Assembly: GCF_000372725.1 (NCBI RefSeq)
Contig: NW_005201123.1
Span: 187,825 to 251,824 of the forward strand
Source of the DNA: Emiliania huxleyi CCMP1516
Lineage: Eukaryota; Haptophyta; Isochrysidales; Noelaerhabdaceae
Direction of reading: 5' to 3'
DNA: 64,000 bases
Both the position numbers and the translations under genes were made by a program. The notes beneath the pieces are model-generated. The model was not told the DNA's origin, did no database searches, and saw only the letters and a program-made list of their open reading frames with translations. Shown here piece by piece: positions 21,048 through 30,875 of the stretch (position 1 is its first letter; every line of letters starts with the position of its first letter).

Positions 21048-22700
21048 ATGGCGGCGAGTTTGCTCGTTGCCTTTGGTGCAGCTGGCGGTGGGCAGGCGGC
21101 CGTAAGCGCGCTGGGCCGACCGACCGGAGAATCAGCCCCCCTCTCGCCACACCGCTTGATCATCCACCGCCACATCAACGTCACAATCAGGCCGGTGGCG
21201 CACGCAGCAATGGCACTCGAGACTGCCAGCCAGGATCAAGCCGCCACCGCCAGTCCTCGCTTCTCTCCAGACGATGCCCTAGCTCAACGCAATGGCAGCT
21301 GCCGCTTCGAGGCCGGCGTTGACTACGACAGGGGCGGGGGAGGCCGGGCGCACGCCACAGGGGTGGCGTCAAAGGAGGCTTGCTGCGCCCTCTGCTCCGA
21401 AAGGCCGAGCTGCGGAGTCGCGACGTACTTGGCTGCCTCCCAGCAGTGCTGGTTCAAGCCGGTGGGTGCGACCAGGCGTCCATCAAAAAGCGGTTCTGGC
21501 GTCGTCTCGTGTGTCCTCTGGGCATTAGAGGCAAACGGTGATGACTCCACTCGTGTAATCCCCGATGACCGCAAGGACGCAGAGATGAACAAAGAGAAGG
21601 AGAGCTTTGCGTCTTCAGCCGGCGCCGCACTCTCGCCACGTTCGACGCCAGCAGTGATCGACGTCACGCCAAAGCCGCTGGCGCTGGCCGTCATCAGCAA
21701 TGGCGGAGCAAACGGCGTCGGGAACGGCACCGGCCCCCAAATTCCGTCGACAAATGAGCCGCCGCTGCTGTCGAGCGCATGGCTGAGTACGCGGCATGCT
21801 GTAGTCCTCGACAAGCATCGCGCTCTGAATCAGACGAGGCACTTCAGCTTTGTACACATTTCGAAGGCGGGTGGCGCTACATTCATCGAGTGGGCATGCC
21901 ATCATCGTGAGATATTTCCGCGGTTTTATCCTACGCAACCGGTGGGCGCAGAGCACGGCTTCCTCTTCGACCGAAGAAAAAGGCCGCAATCGCAGCGACT
22001 GGTGTTACTGCGGTCTCCTCGGGCGCACCTACTCTCCATGTTCAAGGAATGCCGCTACGATGCCTGGGGTAGGAAGCTGATAAATCAGAGCAAGAGCTAC
22101 ATCCCGCATAGTGGCTCTCACCAGCATGACTTCGAGCAGTGGGTGGACTACTACATGCACCCACTGGGTAAGCGTTGGCAGGGATGCTACGAGCCTTGGA
22201 ACTATCAGGCGCGCGCCATGACATCAGGCCAAGAGTGTCCCCACTCCGTCTCCTTGCACGACGCGGACTACGAGCCGAGCTTCGACGCGGCTATGGCCTC
22301 ATACTTAGAAGCTGACTGGGTTGGACTGACAGACTTTTACGACGAGTCGCTGTGTCTAATGCTGAGCCGGCTACAATCGGCTAGAGCGGCGGCCCTCTTT
22401 TCGACTACTTGTGGCTGTGACAACAAGGCATCCGTGCTGGATGTGAAAGTGGTCACCCACGGAGACGTCGATTCGACGGCCGTCGACGTTCACCCCACCC
22501 TCGCCGTCAAGATGGACCGCCTCACAGCAGTGGACAAGGCCTTGTTCTCGGTGGCGCTGCGCGGCTTCTTTCGCGAGATCACGGATTTGGAGGCCCGCGT
22601 CGCCCGCCGCATCATGTGTCCGGATGTGCTTCAAAGGATGGAGCCGAAGCTGCTCTATATTACGAGCGTGACCGCACTGTACAATGCGTCACGCAGGTGA
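21048..22700 (+). CDS. PAN-module sulfotransferase (Sulfotransfer_2/HS2ST-like)
   Basis: A single-exon gene; ATG at 21048 aligns with the start of the GT47 gene (MAAS versus MAAN), six codons inside a longer open frame that begins at 21030. Residues about 30-160 are the PAN-like module with the same Cys pattern (CRFEAGVDYD, EACCALCSERPSC, QQCWFKP). The C-terminal domain has the two PAPS-binding signatures: HFSFVHISKAGGATFIEWAC (5'-phosphosulfate loop, with Lys in place) and VLLRSPRAHLLSMFKECRYD (3'-phosphate site). PAPS-dependent sulfotransferases of this type sulfate glycans in the Golgi lumen. The N-terminal half is nearly identical in DNA to the inverted GT47 gene at 10100-10678, while the catalytic parts are unrelated. 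The acceptor sugar cannot be inferred. Confidence 0.85.
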   Translation: MAASLLVAFGAAGGGQAAVSALGRPTGESAPLSPHRLIIHRHINVTIRPVAHAAMALETASQDQAATASPRFSPDDALAQRNGSCRFEAGVDYDRGGGGRAHATGVASKEACCALCSERPSCGVATYLAASQQCWFKPVGATRRPSKSGSGVVSCVLWALEANGDDSTRVIPDDRKDAEMNKEKESFASSAGAALSPRSTPAVIDVTPKPLALAVISNGGANGVGNGTGPQIPSTNEPPLLSSAWLSTRHAVVLDKHRALNQTRHFSFVHISKAGGATFIEWACHHREIFPRFYPTQPVGAEHGFLFDRRKRPQSQRLVLLRSPRAHLLSMFKECRYDAWGRKLINQSKSYIPHSGSHQHDFEQWVDYYMHPLGKRWQGCYEPWNYQARAMTSGQECPHSVSLHDADYEPSFDAAMASYLEADWVGLTDFYDESLCLMLSRLQSARAAALFSTTCGCDNKASVLDVKVVTHGDVDSTAVDVHPTLAVKMDRLTAVDKALFSVALRGFFREITDLEARVARRIMCPDVLQRMEPKLLYITSVTALYNASRR

Positions 22701-22754
22701 TTGTGGGTTGCGTGAGGAAGCAGAGATCCGGACACATGAGACACACTGAGGGGT

Positions 22755-22935
22755 GGCCCGTCTACCGTCTACCGGTAGACTGGGGTAGACGGGGGTAGAC
22801 GGTAGACCGTTTGGTTGACGAGTCTACCACGAGTCTACCGCAGTCTACCGGTAGACCGTAATGAACCTACGACACCAGTCTACCGGTAGACTTGGTAGAC
22901 CGCGGTAAAGGCGGTCTACTCCTTTTTCAGCCGCC
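22755..22935. repeat. GTCTACCGGTAGAC palindromic minisatellite
   Basis: Many direct and inverted copies of gtctaccg and cggtagac occur just after the sulfotransferase gene. The array is self-complementary and should form hairpins. Confidence 0.85.
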
Positions 22936-23240
22936 GAACGGTAGACCGCGCAACTGCCGCCCCGGCCAGTTGAATACGTATGCAGCCTCCAGTTCTCCAC
23001 TCTGGCGCCAGTTTGGCAGACGAGCGCCGGCAGATGCCCTCGCGGCCTGCCGGCGAACGTCCGTCCGGCGAGAACGCGCGCCATAATGGACGTGTGGCTG
23101 TCTGGCGAAAACTCGCTCTCGAGAGCCGCGAGAGGGCGGCGCTCTGCAGTGAGCGGTGCCGCCCGATGAGTGTGTAAAGACGTTCATTATATTATGATAT
23201 AAGGGTTTACTGCCACCAGCGGAAGTGCCTCCTCCTTAGC

Positions 23241-24448
23241 ATGCCGCTCTCGGCGCAGAAGCAGCCGATGCGCGGGCGCGCGGAGCTCGATGCCTCGACC
23301 TCGGCGGAGCTCGATGCCTCGACCTCGACGTCGGCCGATGCGCACGAAGCGCAGCGCCAGGCCCAAGCCGACGCCATCTCACACAAGCTCAAGGCTTCTC
23401 GCGCTGCCGCGGCGAAGCGCAAGGCCTCCGCGATGACCGGCGAGGAGAAGGCGGCTGCCGACCGGCGCAACGCGGTCAAGCGCAACGAGGCCAAGCGTGC
23501 GAAGCGAGCTGCCGCCAAACAACAAGCAGACGCAGCACCAGCGCAGCCAGTGGCATCGCCGTCAGCGGCGACAGTCAGTGCCTCAGTCGCCGAGGCGTCG
23601 GTCGAAAGCGAGGACGGCAGCGAGGACGATGACGTCGGCGAGCCCGACCTCGATGAGCTCAACGACATGCTCGAGGCGGACGGCCAGGACGCGATTGACA
23701 TTGACGAGTACGATGCGTTCCGCGACTGGTGCGACGGGCGACTTGAGATGGCACAGAGTCGTACAACGACTGGATGAACGATCACGAAGGCGGCGAGCGC
23801 TTCCACGCCGAGCGCAAGATAGACGACTTCTTTAGCAGCGGTCGCTTCTGCGAGGATGCTCAGCCCGCCCAGCAGGTGCGCGCTGCAGCTAGCGCGCCAC
23901 CGCCGCCGCCGCCACCTGCTGGCTCTCCTGTCGCTACCCAGGAGCCAGAAGACTGGCTCGCGCTCCACCCTCTTGCCAACTACAGCAGCCAGCTCGGCGA
24001 TTGGCAACCATCCGGCGGCGACCACAACGCGTGGGGCTCGCTTCCGGAGCCCGACGATGAAGAGCCAGCCGAGCAGCAAGCTGCGCAGGCAACTGATGAG
24101 CCAACCAATGAGCCGTCAGCGCTGAAGCCTGCCCATGTGCCGACCTCTCGCGCCATGTTCTTTCACTGCGGCAGCTTCACGACTGAGGAGCCGGAGTCAG
24201 TCCCACCAGCCGAGCCACGGCCGCTGCCGAGCGCCCGCGCCGCCTTCTATCACCCGAGCAGCTTCACCGCCGAGCAACGCCTCAACGCTCATACCGCGAG
24301 CATGCCTCCCGGCGAGGCGGCGCACCATCGCGCCCTCGCGCCCGCCGAGGTACGCGGTGCTGACGGCCGTGTGGTCACGATGGCCTTCGATCCCGAAGGC
24401 GAGGTCGCGTACTACCATGAGCCACACGAGGCGGGGCGGCCCAACTGA
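23241..24448 (+). CDS. unknown acidic and Pro-rich protein in two frames
   Basis: The first frame (23241-23777) is Ala/Lys-rich and then strongly acidic (SVESEDGSEDDDVGEPDLDE, IDIDEYDAFRDWCDGRLEMA). The second (from about 23762 to 24448) continues YNDWMNDHEGGERFHAERKI, DDFFSSGRF, a Pro run, and two related motifs (SRAMFFHCGSFTTEEPE and ARAAFYHPSSFTAEQRL). The protein character carries on smoothly across the frame change near 23760, so this is probably one gene with a one-base sequencing error or a true frameshift; I see no convincing intron. No family is recognised. It could be a host gene or part of an unknown transposon; no terminal repeats were found around it. Confidence 0.45.
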
Positions 24449-24896
24449 CTACCAAATCATCTGCCGAGCTCAACGTCTCTACCTGTGGCGCGGACCGACG
24501 CAACTGCGGAGGTGTTAATCGCTGTCGCCAACAGCCAGGCGGAGGGCAACCTCGTTAGGAGGCTAGAGATCTCCCTTCCACCGAAGGGAGGATCGCCCTG
24601 CCACGGTTACGCGAGCGACGCCAGCTTGCGAGACGTTCAAATCGAGCATTCGGGCCGCGCGACCTATGGAGACCCAGTCAGAGGCAAGGTAGCGTGGGCG
24701 CTGCCCAAGCGGATCGCCGGCAACTAGTGCCGCCCGCGCCTGGCGCGACCGCCTTCAAGCGCGGGCGGCCCGTGACTTTGCTCCATCAAACGGGACAAGG
24801 CAAAACACAGTTGCACAGATACATGCCGGCGGCGCGACTCCCCCCCGCAGATCGCCCTCAGTGGGGGAGACCGCGACACCGGTGACGGAGCGCAGT
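24449..24896. other. gene-free stretch
   Basis: Contains a small dyad (gatctcccttccaccgaagg, then gaggatc) near 24567-24592. I see no gene. Confidence 0.4.
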
Positions 24897-25342
24897 TGGG
24901 AGTGTCCTTGGCTCACGCCAGGGCGCTCGTTGCTCCTCCGTCTCTTTGTATCTTCCATACTGCAGTTATCAGAAGACGTATGGTTCTTGCACTTGTGCAA
25001 GATTGGGCGTCTTCTGCAGCAGTCCCTTTGATGGGAGGCCCCAGGGTGGGGGCCGCCTCGAACCCCTGGCCAGGGATTCGAGCGGAGGGTGCCCCGGATT
25101 CATCTATCCATAGGGCCCCGGTACATTCATTAGAACTGATCACTTTGCGCAGCAACCGTCGGCCGCCGCTTTTTAGCTGGACGGCAGTACGCTGCGCCGT
25201 CGCTCTGTCGTGCACGCTCTCGTGCTTCGTTGTGACCCACCCTGTCCCACCCGTGTGTGATCAGTGTCTACGGAGGGAGTGTCTTTGGCTCACGCCAGGG
25301 CGCTCGTTGCTCCTCCGTCTCTTTGTATCTTCCATACTGCAG
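24897..25342 (+). repeat. dispersed repeat E, partial copy and copy 2
   Basis: A short copy (24897-24985, ending with the uninterrupted site gcagttatcagaagac) is followed by the long copy (25022-25342), which repeats the same right end at 25265-25345. In the long copy the site is split by the MITE at 25346. Confidence 0.8.
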
Positions 25343-25345
25343 TTA

Positions 25346-26145
25346 TACGAGCGTCATCTTGTAGTGAACAGGCCGAGTTCGCGGTTTGAGCGCCCAGCGC
25401 AGACCGACCGACCGCAGGGGGGGTTCGGTCGACGGCCGCGGAAGACCGCAGACCGGAGGGGGGGTCCGGTCGGTCGGAGCGCAGACCGAGGGGGGGATCG
25501 GTCGGGTTGGCTCGAGGGTCACAACACACCGCACACGCTCGCCGCAGCTGTGAATAAATTAGTATCTCGAAATAAGAGACCAAGCGCCCTCTCCCCGTCT
25601 AATCACTCCTCGTCGTCCGAGTGGCTGAGCTCGAGACCGAGACGCTCAGGATTGGGTCGGAACACGAGCTTGTCCATGTCCACACTCTGGTCGTCGTCGT
25701 CCATACGATTAATTATAGCTTCGCCGGCGACACACTGTACCCGTTGACGAGCCGCTTGAGCGCGGCCAGAGCTTGTACAAAGCGACGGCAAGCAGGACCA
25801 GGCCTGCGACTGCCTAGATGCTCCACATAGATGTGTGGGGTCGGGCTTGCTTGCTCGGGCCTCGGCGAAGAAGTCTCCTTGGCGCTTGGCTGCGTAACTA
25901 GTTTTCATAGTGAAAACCGGCGATTTCGAAGCGCCCGTGGCGGTTCGCGAGAAGGAGGGAGAGAGAGCGTTTGAGGGGGCTCTCACGGCAAGGACACCGA
26001 CCGAGGGGGGGGTCGGTCGTCACACCTCCCGCCGCCGAGAGAGCGACCGACCGGAGGGGGGGTCCGGTCCACCTCGGGGGCAGACCACCGACCGGCGGGG
26101 GGGTCCCCACGAACTAGGGGGGGTGGGTACAAAATGACGCTCGTA
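25346..26145. mobile_element. 800-bp PIF/Harbinger-like MITE with TTA target duplication
   Basis: Terminal inverted repeats TACGAGCGTCATCTTGTA (25346-25363) and its complement at 26128-26145 differ by one base. TTA stands on both sides (25343-25345 and 26146-26148). The uninterrupted site gcagTTATCAGAAGAC at 24975 shows what the locus looked like before insertion. A 3-bp TTA/TAA duplication is the hallmark of PIF/Harbinger elements. Each end has an array of accgaccg...ggggggg...cggtcgg motifs (25403-25505 and 25988-26110), as expected of transposase-binding sites. The interior (25603-25986, minus) keeps an ORF ending CVAGEAIINRMDDDDQSVDM, then PERLGLELSHSDDEE, which may be the tail of the lost transposase. 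Confidence 0.8.
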
Positions 26146-26148
26146 TTA

Positions 26149-26700
26149 TCAGAAGACTGCCGGGTTGGCGTCCACACTGACCACACAAAAGCCGTGCTTG
26201 GCGAGCTGAACTGTCCGACCCCAGCTCACCAGCCAGCTCACACAGCTCGCCGCCGCGGCCAGGGCGCCTCCTGCGCCGCCCCGCGGCCCGCTCCGCGCGG
26301 TTCGGCCGCGGCCGAGGCCACGGCGGCCCTCCCCCACCACCCGCCCACTCGACCGACCGACGAGCCTCACCCGCGAGCGCTCCCACCGCTCCACCACCCT
26401 CGCACGAACTTCGGACGGCGGCGGCGGGTGTGAGTGACGGTGGCACTCCGGTGCACCCTTCTGCGCGTGCCGCCTCGTCTCTCGCGCCCGATCCCTTGGC
26501 GTGCGCGCGTCGCCGCCACCTCCGCCACGATTGGCTAGTGCCACTACTAGTGACGCCGAAATCGTCGAGTGTTCTTGAACGACCTCTCCGATTCCTCTCC
26601 AACTGTGCGAGGTCTACAATCTCCGGACCCATCTCGTTCGACTGTGAGGTTTTGCTCTTGCTCGAGGTTTTGCTCTTGCTCTGGCTCTCGCTCTTGCGCA
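26149..26700. other. gene-free stretch
   Basis: No family or exon structure seen on either strand. It ends in a short tandem repeat of gaggttttgctcttgctc (about 26648-26684). Confidence 0.45.
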
Positions 26701-27735
26701 TTACATTACTTCTCTCTGCGAGACCGCAGTGTTCTTGCACGCAGCCTTTGCCTTGCGAGCCGCCTCCGCAGGCACTGGTGCCTTGGCCGCCGTTGGTGGC
26801 GTTGGCTTGGCGGGCTTTGGCGCCGCTGATGACGTTTGCTTGGCGGACTTTGGCACCGTGGGCGCCACGGGCTTTGGCGCCGCTGATGGAAGTCCTTGTG
26901 ATTCTTGATGGCGCGTACCAGTCCTTGTGATTCTTGATGGCAGCGAGCGCCCGCGGCCGCGGGTACGTGGATTTGCAAGTGCCATTGAGAATCGCGTCGG
27001 TAGCTGGAGGGACTCGGGCTCGGGGAGCGGGACGCTCTTGGGGTAAAACTCAGTCAGGTAGCCGCCGCGGACGGTGTGGTACTTGTTTTTGTCGGGGGCG
27101 GTGCGCTTCTCGCACACCTCCTTCCAGTCCGAGAGGGCGGACTCGTAGGTGGCGATAGCTGCGGCGATGGCGGGGTACTTGGACGCACCTCCCTCGTCGA
27201 GGGCGAAGTCGGGGTTGTGGGCGACGAGGGTGCGCCAGTTCTTGAGGAGCGACATGGAGAAGTCGCTGTCGGCTCGCGTGAAGGCGGTGTCGATGTTGCA
27301 CCCGCCCATCTCGGTCGGCAGCTGCGCCTGGAGCCACGCGAGGTCGCGGAGCGCCTGGTGCGAGGCGTCGGCGCGAGCAATGCCCTCAAAGGACTTGCGG
27401 ATGCGGTTGTGCGCAAACTCGAGAGCCTCGCACGCGACATTGGGCGGCGTGATGCCGGCAATGTACTTGGTCTTTGCACAGGCAATCCGTTGGACGAGGT
27501 TGAGGCGGAGCTGCGAGGTGTTCGTGACGCAGTCAGTGTCGACGATCGTGTCGATGACGTCGTGTCGAGCGGCGCGAGCTTCTTCCTGAGGTGCGCGGTG
27601 AGCTCCTTTTTGCAGGCTTCAGGGTCGCCAAAGAAGGTGCCGACGGCCTTGAAGCAGTCCACTCGCCCCGTGGGTTTGCCCTCCTTGTCGCGGTGATTCT
27701 GTGTGAGCTCTGTGTCTTGATTTGCCAACAATACA
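26701..27735 (-). pseudogene. LINE-like reverse transcriptase C-terminal region
   Basis: The minus strand reads LANQDTELTQNHRDKEGKP, FKAVGTFFGDPEACKKELTA, then in another frame HDVIDTIVDTDCVTNTSQLR, CAKTKYIAGITPPNVACEAL, LPTEMGGCNIDTAFTRADS and a Pro/Ala/Lys-rich end. The order (GTFFGD, then TKYIAGITPP, then a Gly-Gly pair after LPTEM) matches the region downstream of the palm in LINE-type reverse transcriptases. One frame change near 27560 and the missing palm mark it as a broken fragment. The tail repeats PTVPKSAKQTSSAAPKPAK-like units. The LANQDTELTQNH start also occurs at 58236-58300, so it is a repeated family. Confidence 0.5.
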
Positions 27736-27751
27736 CCTAAAACAAATGTAG

Positions 27752-29263
27752 CGGCGGTCAGAGCGCAACGGACAGCGAGGACCTAGCGGGGGGGGGGGGG
27801 ATCGCCCCCCCGCTGGCGCTGGTGAGGGCAACGACCACCCGGCCAGCCGGGCTCGGCACGCTGCGGACCGAGGCGACGACTCGGATCCCGACACAGACCA
27901 GGGGGGGGGTGGAGGCGGGGGGGGCGAGCTGTCGGGACAGGGGGCTAGCTCGGAGCCCCAAGACCCGGAGGCCGGGGATCCCGAAGAGGAGGCGAGCTCG
28001 CAGGATTTCCTGATCGAAGAGCCTGACTCGCAGGAGAGCTTCTCGAGCATGGACGTGGACGGGGTAGGGGAGGCAAGCTCGCAGGACACCCTGTCTGGGC
28101 AGCCCGACTCGCAAGGCAGCTTCTCGAGTATGGACCTGGACGAGGAGGGCGAGGCGGAGAGCGGCCCTGCGCCTGACGAGGCGGGCGAGACGAAGGAGGG
28201 CGACGGACAAAGTCGCGGCACAGGGGGTCCGGAAAGCGGCGGCGTCGACTACAAGGGGATCGAGCAGGTCTCGGGGCGCCACTTCCAGCACGTCGCCAAC
28301 AACGCCCTGCAGCAAGACATGTTCGACGCCATCGTCAACGACCCGAAGGTACACCTGGCGACGCGAGCGCACTTCCGCTCGACGAAGCAACTCGGGGCAG
28401 GCGCGGTGCTCGGCATCGACGTCGTCCACAAGGACGTCGAGCTGAACGACAAGGCGTGGCTCCACGAGGCGCAGGGCTACCTCAACCACCCCAAGGGCGC
28501 CATCACCCTCGCCACGCGCTGCGTCGGCGTGGGCCCTAACTCGGTGTGCATCTACCACCGCACGAGGCTCCCGGGGTGCGTCCCGTGCGACATCGGCGAG
28601 GCGCGAGTGCCGCGCACGCTGTCGCTATTCGAGCACCTCAGCGGCACGCACTGGGACGGATGCAACTACGGCGGCTGGTTGGCCACGGGGCACGCATCCC
28701 TCAACACTCACGTCACGAACGTCGCACGCGCCTTCGGCGCCTCGGCAAAGGTCATGGAGGTGAGGCTCGGCTGCAGGGACCCGACGCGGGCGCACGATCC
28801 GGACACCAACCCGTACCAGCGGGGCGACGGCGTCTTCGGCAACTATGCAGAGTCGGCACGCGCCGTGGTGTACGACGGCACGTGCGTCACCGCGGTGCAC
28901 CATGACAGGCTGCGCCCGCTGGCGAGCGGCAAGCGCCTAGCCACCGAATACGCCGAGGAGACGAAGCGGAAGGCCAAGGCAGCGGCGTGCGACGCCAAAA
29001 ACTGCGACTTTATGACGTGGGCGGCGAGCACGCGCGGCGGCATCGGGCACGAGGCGGCGACGTGGTTCAACACCAACTTCGACATCAAGGCCGCTAAGGC
29101 GTCCTCCGACAGCGAACGATGGCGGGTCAGTAGCGAGCGCAAGCGCTTCCTGCAAGTGCACTCGACCATCGTCGCGAGGCGCAACGCCGCCATCTTCGAC
29201 TACAACGCGTGGCCGAAGATGGGCGGCGAGATGCCGCGGGCGCCTCGAGAGCAGTACGAGTAG
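27752..29263 (+). CDS. unknown ORF with acidic repeats and a Cys/His cluster, possibly LINE-derived
   Basis: The frame is open from about 27752; the first ATG giving a good context is at 28049. The N-terminus has acidic imperfect repeats (PDSQESFSSMDVD and PDSQGSFSSMDLDEE). The rest reads GVDYKGIEQVSGRHFQHVAN, LGAGAVLGIDVVHKDVELND, LPGCVPCDIGEARVP, EHLSGTHWDGCNYGGW, GHASLNTHVTNVARAFGASA and KVMEVRLGC. A CxxC, a following His-rich run and a GHASLN helix are arranged like the zinc knuckle and nuclease-like end of some protist LINE proteins; this is a weak structural analogy. It lies head-to-head with the LINE-like fragment at 26701-27735. The G and C runs at 27788-27812 make the extreme 5' end unreliable. 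Confidence 0.45.
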   Translation, partial: RRSERNGQRGPSGGGGDRPPAGAGEGNDHPASRARHAADRGDDSDPDTDQGGGGGGGGELSGQGASSEPQDPEAGDPEEEASSQDFLIEEPDSQESFSSMDVDGVGEASSQDTLSGQPDSQGSFSSMDLDEEGEAESGPAPDEAGETKEGDGQSRGTGGPESGGVDYKGIEQVSGRHFQHVANNALQQDMFDAIVNDPKVHLATRAHFRSTKQLGAGAVLGIDVVHKDVELNDKAWLHEAQGYLNHPKGAITLATRCVGVGPNSVCIYHRTRLPGCVPCDIGEARVPRTLSLFEHLSGTHWDGCNYGGWLATGHASLNTHVTNVARAFGASAKVMEVRLGCRDPTRAHDPDTNPYQRGDGVFGNYAESARAVVYDGTCVTAVHHDRLRPLASGKRLATEYAEETKRKAKAAACDAKNCDFMTWAASTRGGIGHEAATWFNTNFDIKAAKASSDSERWRVSSERKRFLQVHSTIVARRNAAIFDYNAWPKMGGEMPRAPREQYE

Positions 29264-30875
29264 GGACGGGCGAAGGAGGAGGGGCGCTAACCACGGGCGA
29301 CTACAAGTCGAAGGTTCGAGGACGACTACTCACCGCCTGGGTCGTTTGGGGCGCGCGGCTCCGTCGAGGACCGGGCGCGCCCCTTACCCGGCGCGGCGTA
29401 GGTCCCACTCTGACGTATAGAGGGGAGGCACGGACAACGGCCCAATTCATCCATTCCACTCATCTTCTGGTGCCTAGCCCCGTGCAGCGGCGGTCCGGCA
29501 GGCTGCCCCCAAGGCCCCCTGGGCCGCTGCGGGTTTTGGAGTTATGCTTTGGCACAGCTTCGGCGATGGCGGCCCCTCTCTGGGGCTTGCATAGGCGGGG
29601 AGTCTCCCCCGCTGGTCTCCTCATTCCCTTTTTTCTTTTTCTTTTGAGAGCAGGACGCCGGGTTTGTCTTGTATGTGCATGTCGGGCCTGGGTGTGTGTG
29701 AGGGGCAGAGGGGCGGGAGCGTGCGGGGCAGAGGCCCAACGTCGGGCGGCTTGTCGGGGTCCGGAGCATTCGAGGGGGGAACGAGGAGGGGAGAATGGGC
29801 GGTCGGCGACGAGTAGAGCGGCAGGCGCGTACGGGGTAGCCGTCACTTTCCCGCCTCACAAGGGCGGGGCTGTCCCGGAAAGTGAGAGACGCCGGGCAGC
29901 GTGGCGCATTACTGAACCCTCCCATACGTGCTCGTGCTCCTCCTTCGCTGTCCCATCTCCCCACCTCTTTCCCGCCTGGGCGGGGCGGTGGGCGGGCGCG
30001 CGGTGCGGCGTGGCGTGTGCGTGTGTGCGACTGCAACGAAGGACCGCTCGCAGAGGACCATTGGGTTTGTACTATTAACAACGCAGGCGCTCTCAAAAAA
30101 AAAAAGGCATTTTTTTGGTAAAATTACACTGTGAAAAAGACAGAAAAAGAGAGAAAAAACGCGCGCGCAGCGCGCGTAGGCGGCGCGCAGCGCCGCCGCA
30201 GGCGGCGGACAGCAGGTGCGCAAAATTAAACGCCATTTTCGGTTCCGCGGTTTTGGCACTAACTAACATCAAATGTCGGGATGATTGACTGATTCGACCA
30301 CATGCCCGCCATGCGCAGGCCAGCGCCGCGCTGTGATACGCATAGAGACGACCCGACCTCTCTGAACTAAGCCAGATTACTGCGAACGAACGCCTAGCGC
30401 GGCGGGGAAGTCAACGGGGCAGGCCGGCGGCGGCCGGCCGCGCCCGAGGCGCGAGGGGGCGTAGACGGGTCACAAATTGCCCGGGACGGCTGGTCACTTG
30501 GTCTCTGACGTAGGCCACGCACATGCACATTAAGCGGTGACATGACCTGATTGTTAAAAGAGCCGGTCCGCGAAATTAAATGCCATTCTCCAGGTATCCA
30601 TTTTAGCACTATCTTCGAAATCCCGGCCGGTACTGTTTTTAAGAATGAGTGAAAGAGGTTGTTGGTGTTGTCTCTGAACGGGCTCGGCTGCGCCTGGGTT
30701 CGGAGCTTCAACGCCGGCCATTGCGCCGAATAAAACGGCGGCAAGTGCCGGGCACAGGGGCTTCGGCGAGAGCGTCGATGCCTTGAGCTGCCCGCTAATT
30801 GCCAGGGGCTGCACCGCCGTGTACATCAAGAAGAACTTGCAGATGTGCAAACTGTGTGTATGCCGAATCGTGACG
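29264..30875. other. gene-free stretch with A-rich tracts
   Basis: Includes an A run at 30097-30107, a T run at 30111-30117, and a CG-alternating palindromic stretch (30159-30205). Two related phrases, aaattaaacgccattttc at 30222 and aaattaaatgccattctc at 30573, suggest an old local duplication. No gene could be supported. Confidence 0.5.

Noticed and set aside
22755-22935. Possible CRISPR or attachment-site array
   Set aside because: Direct and inverted copies of a short palindrome with no unique spacers; it is a minisatellite.
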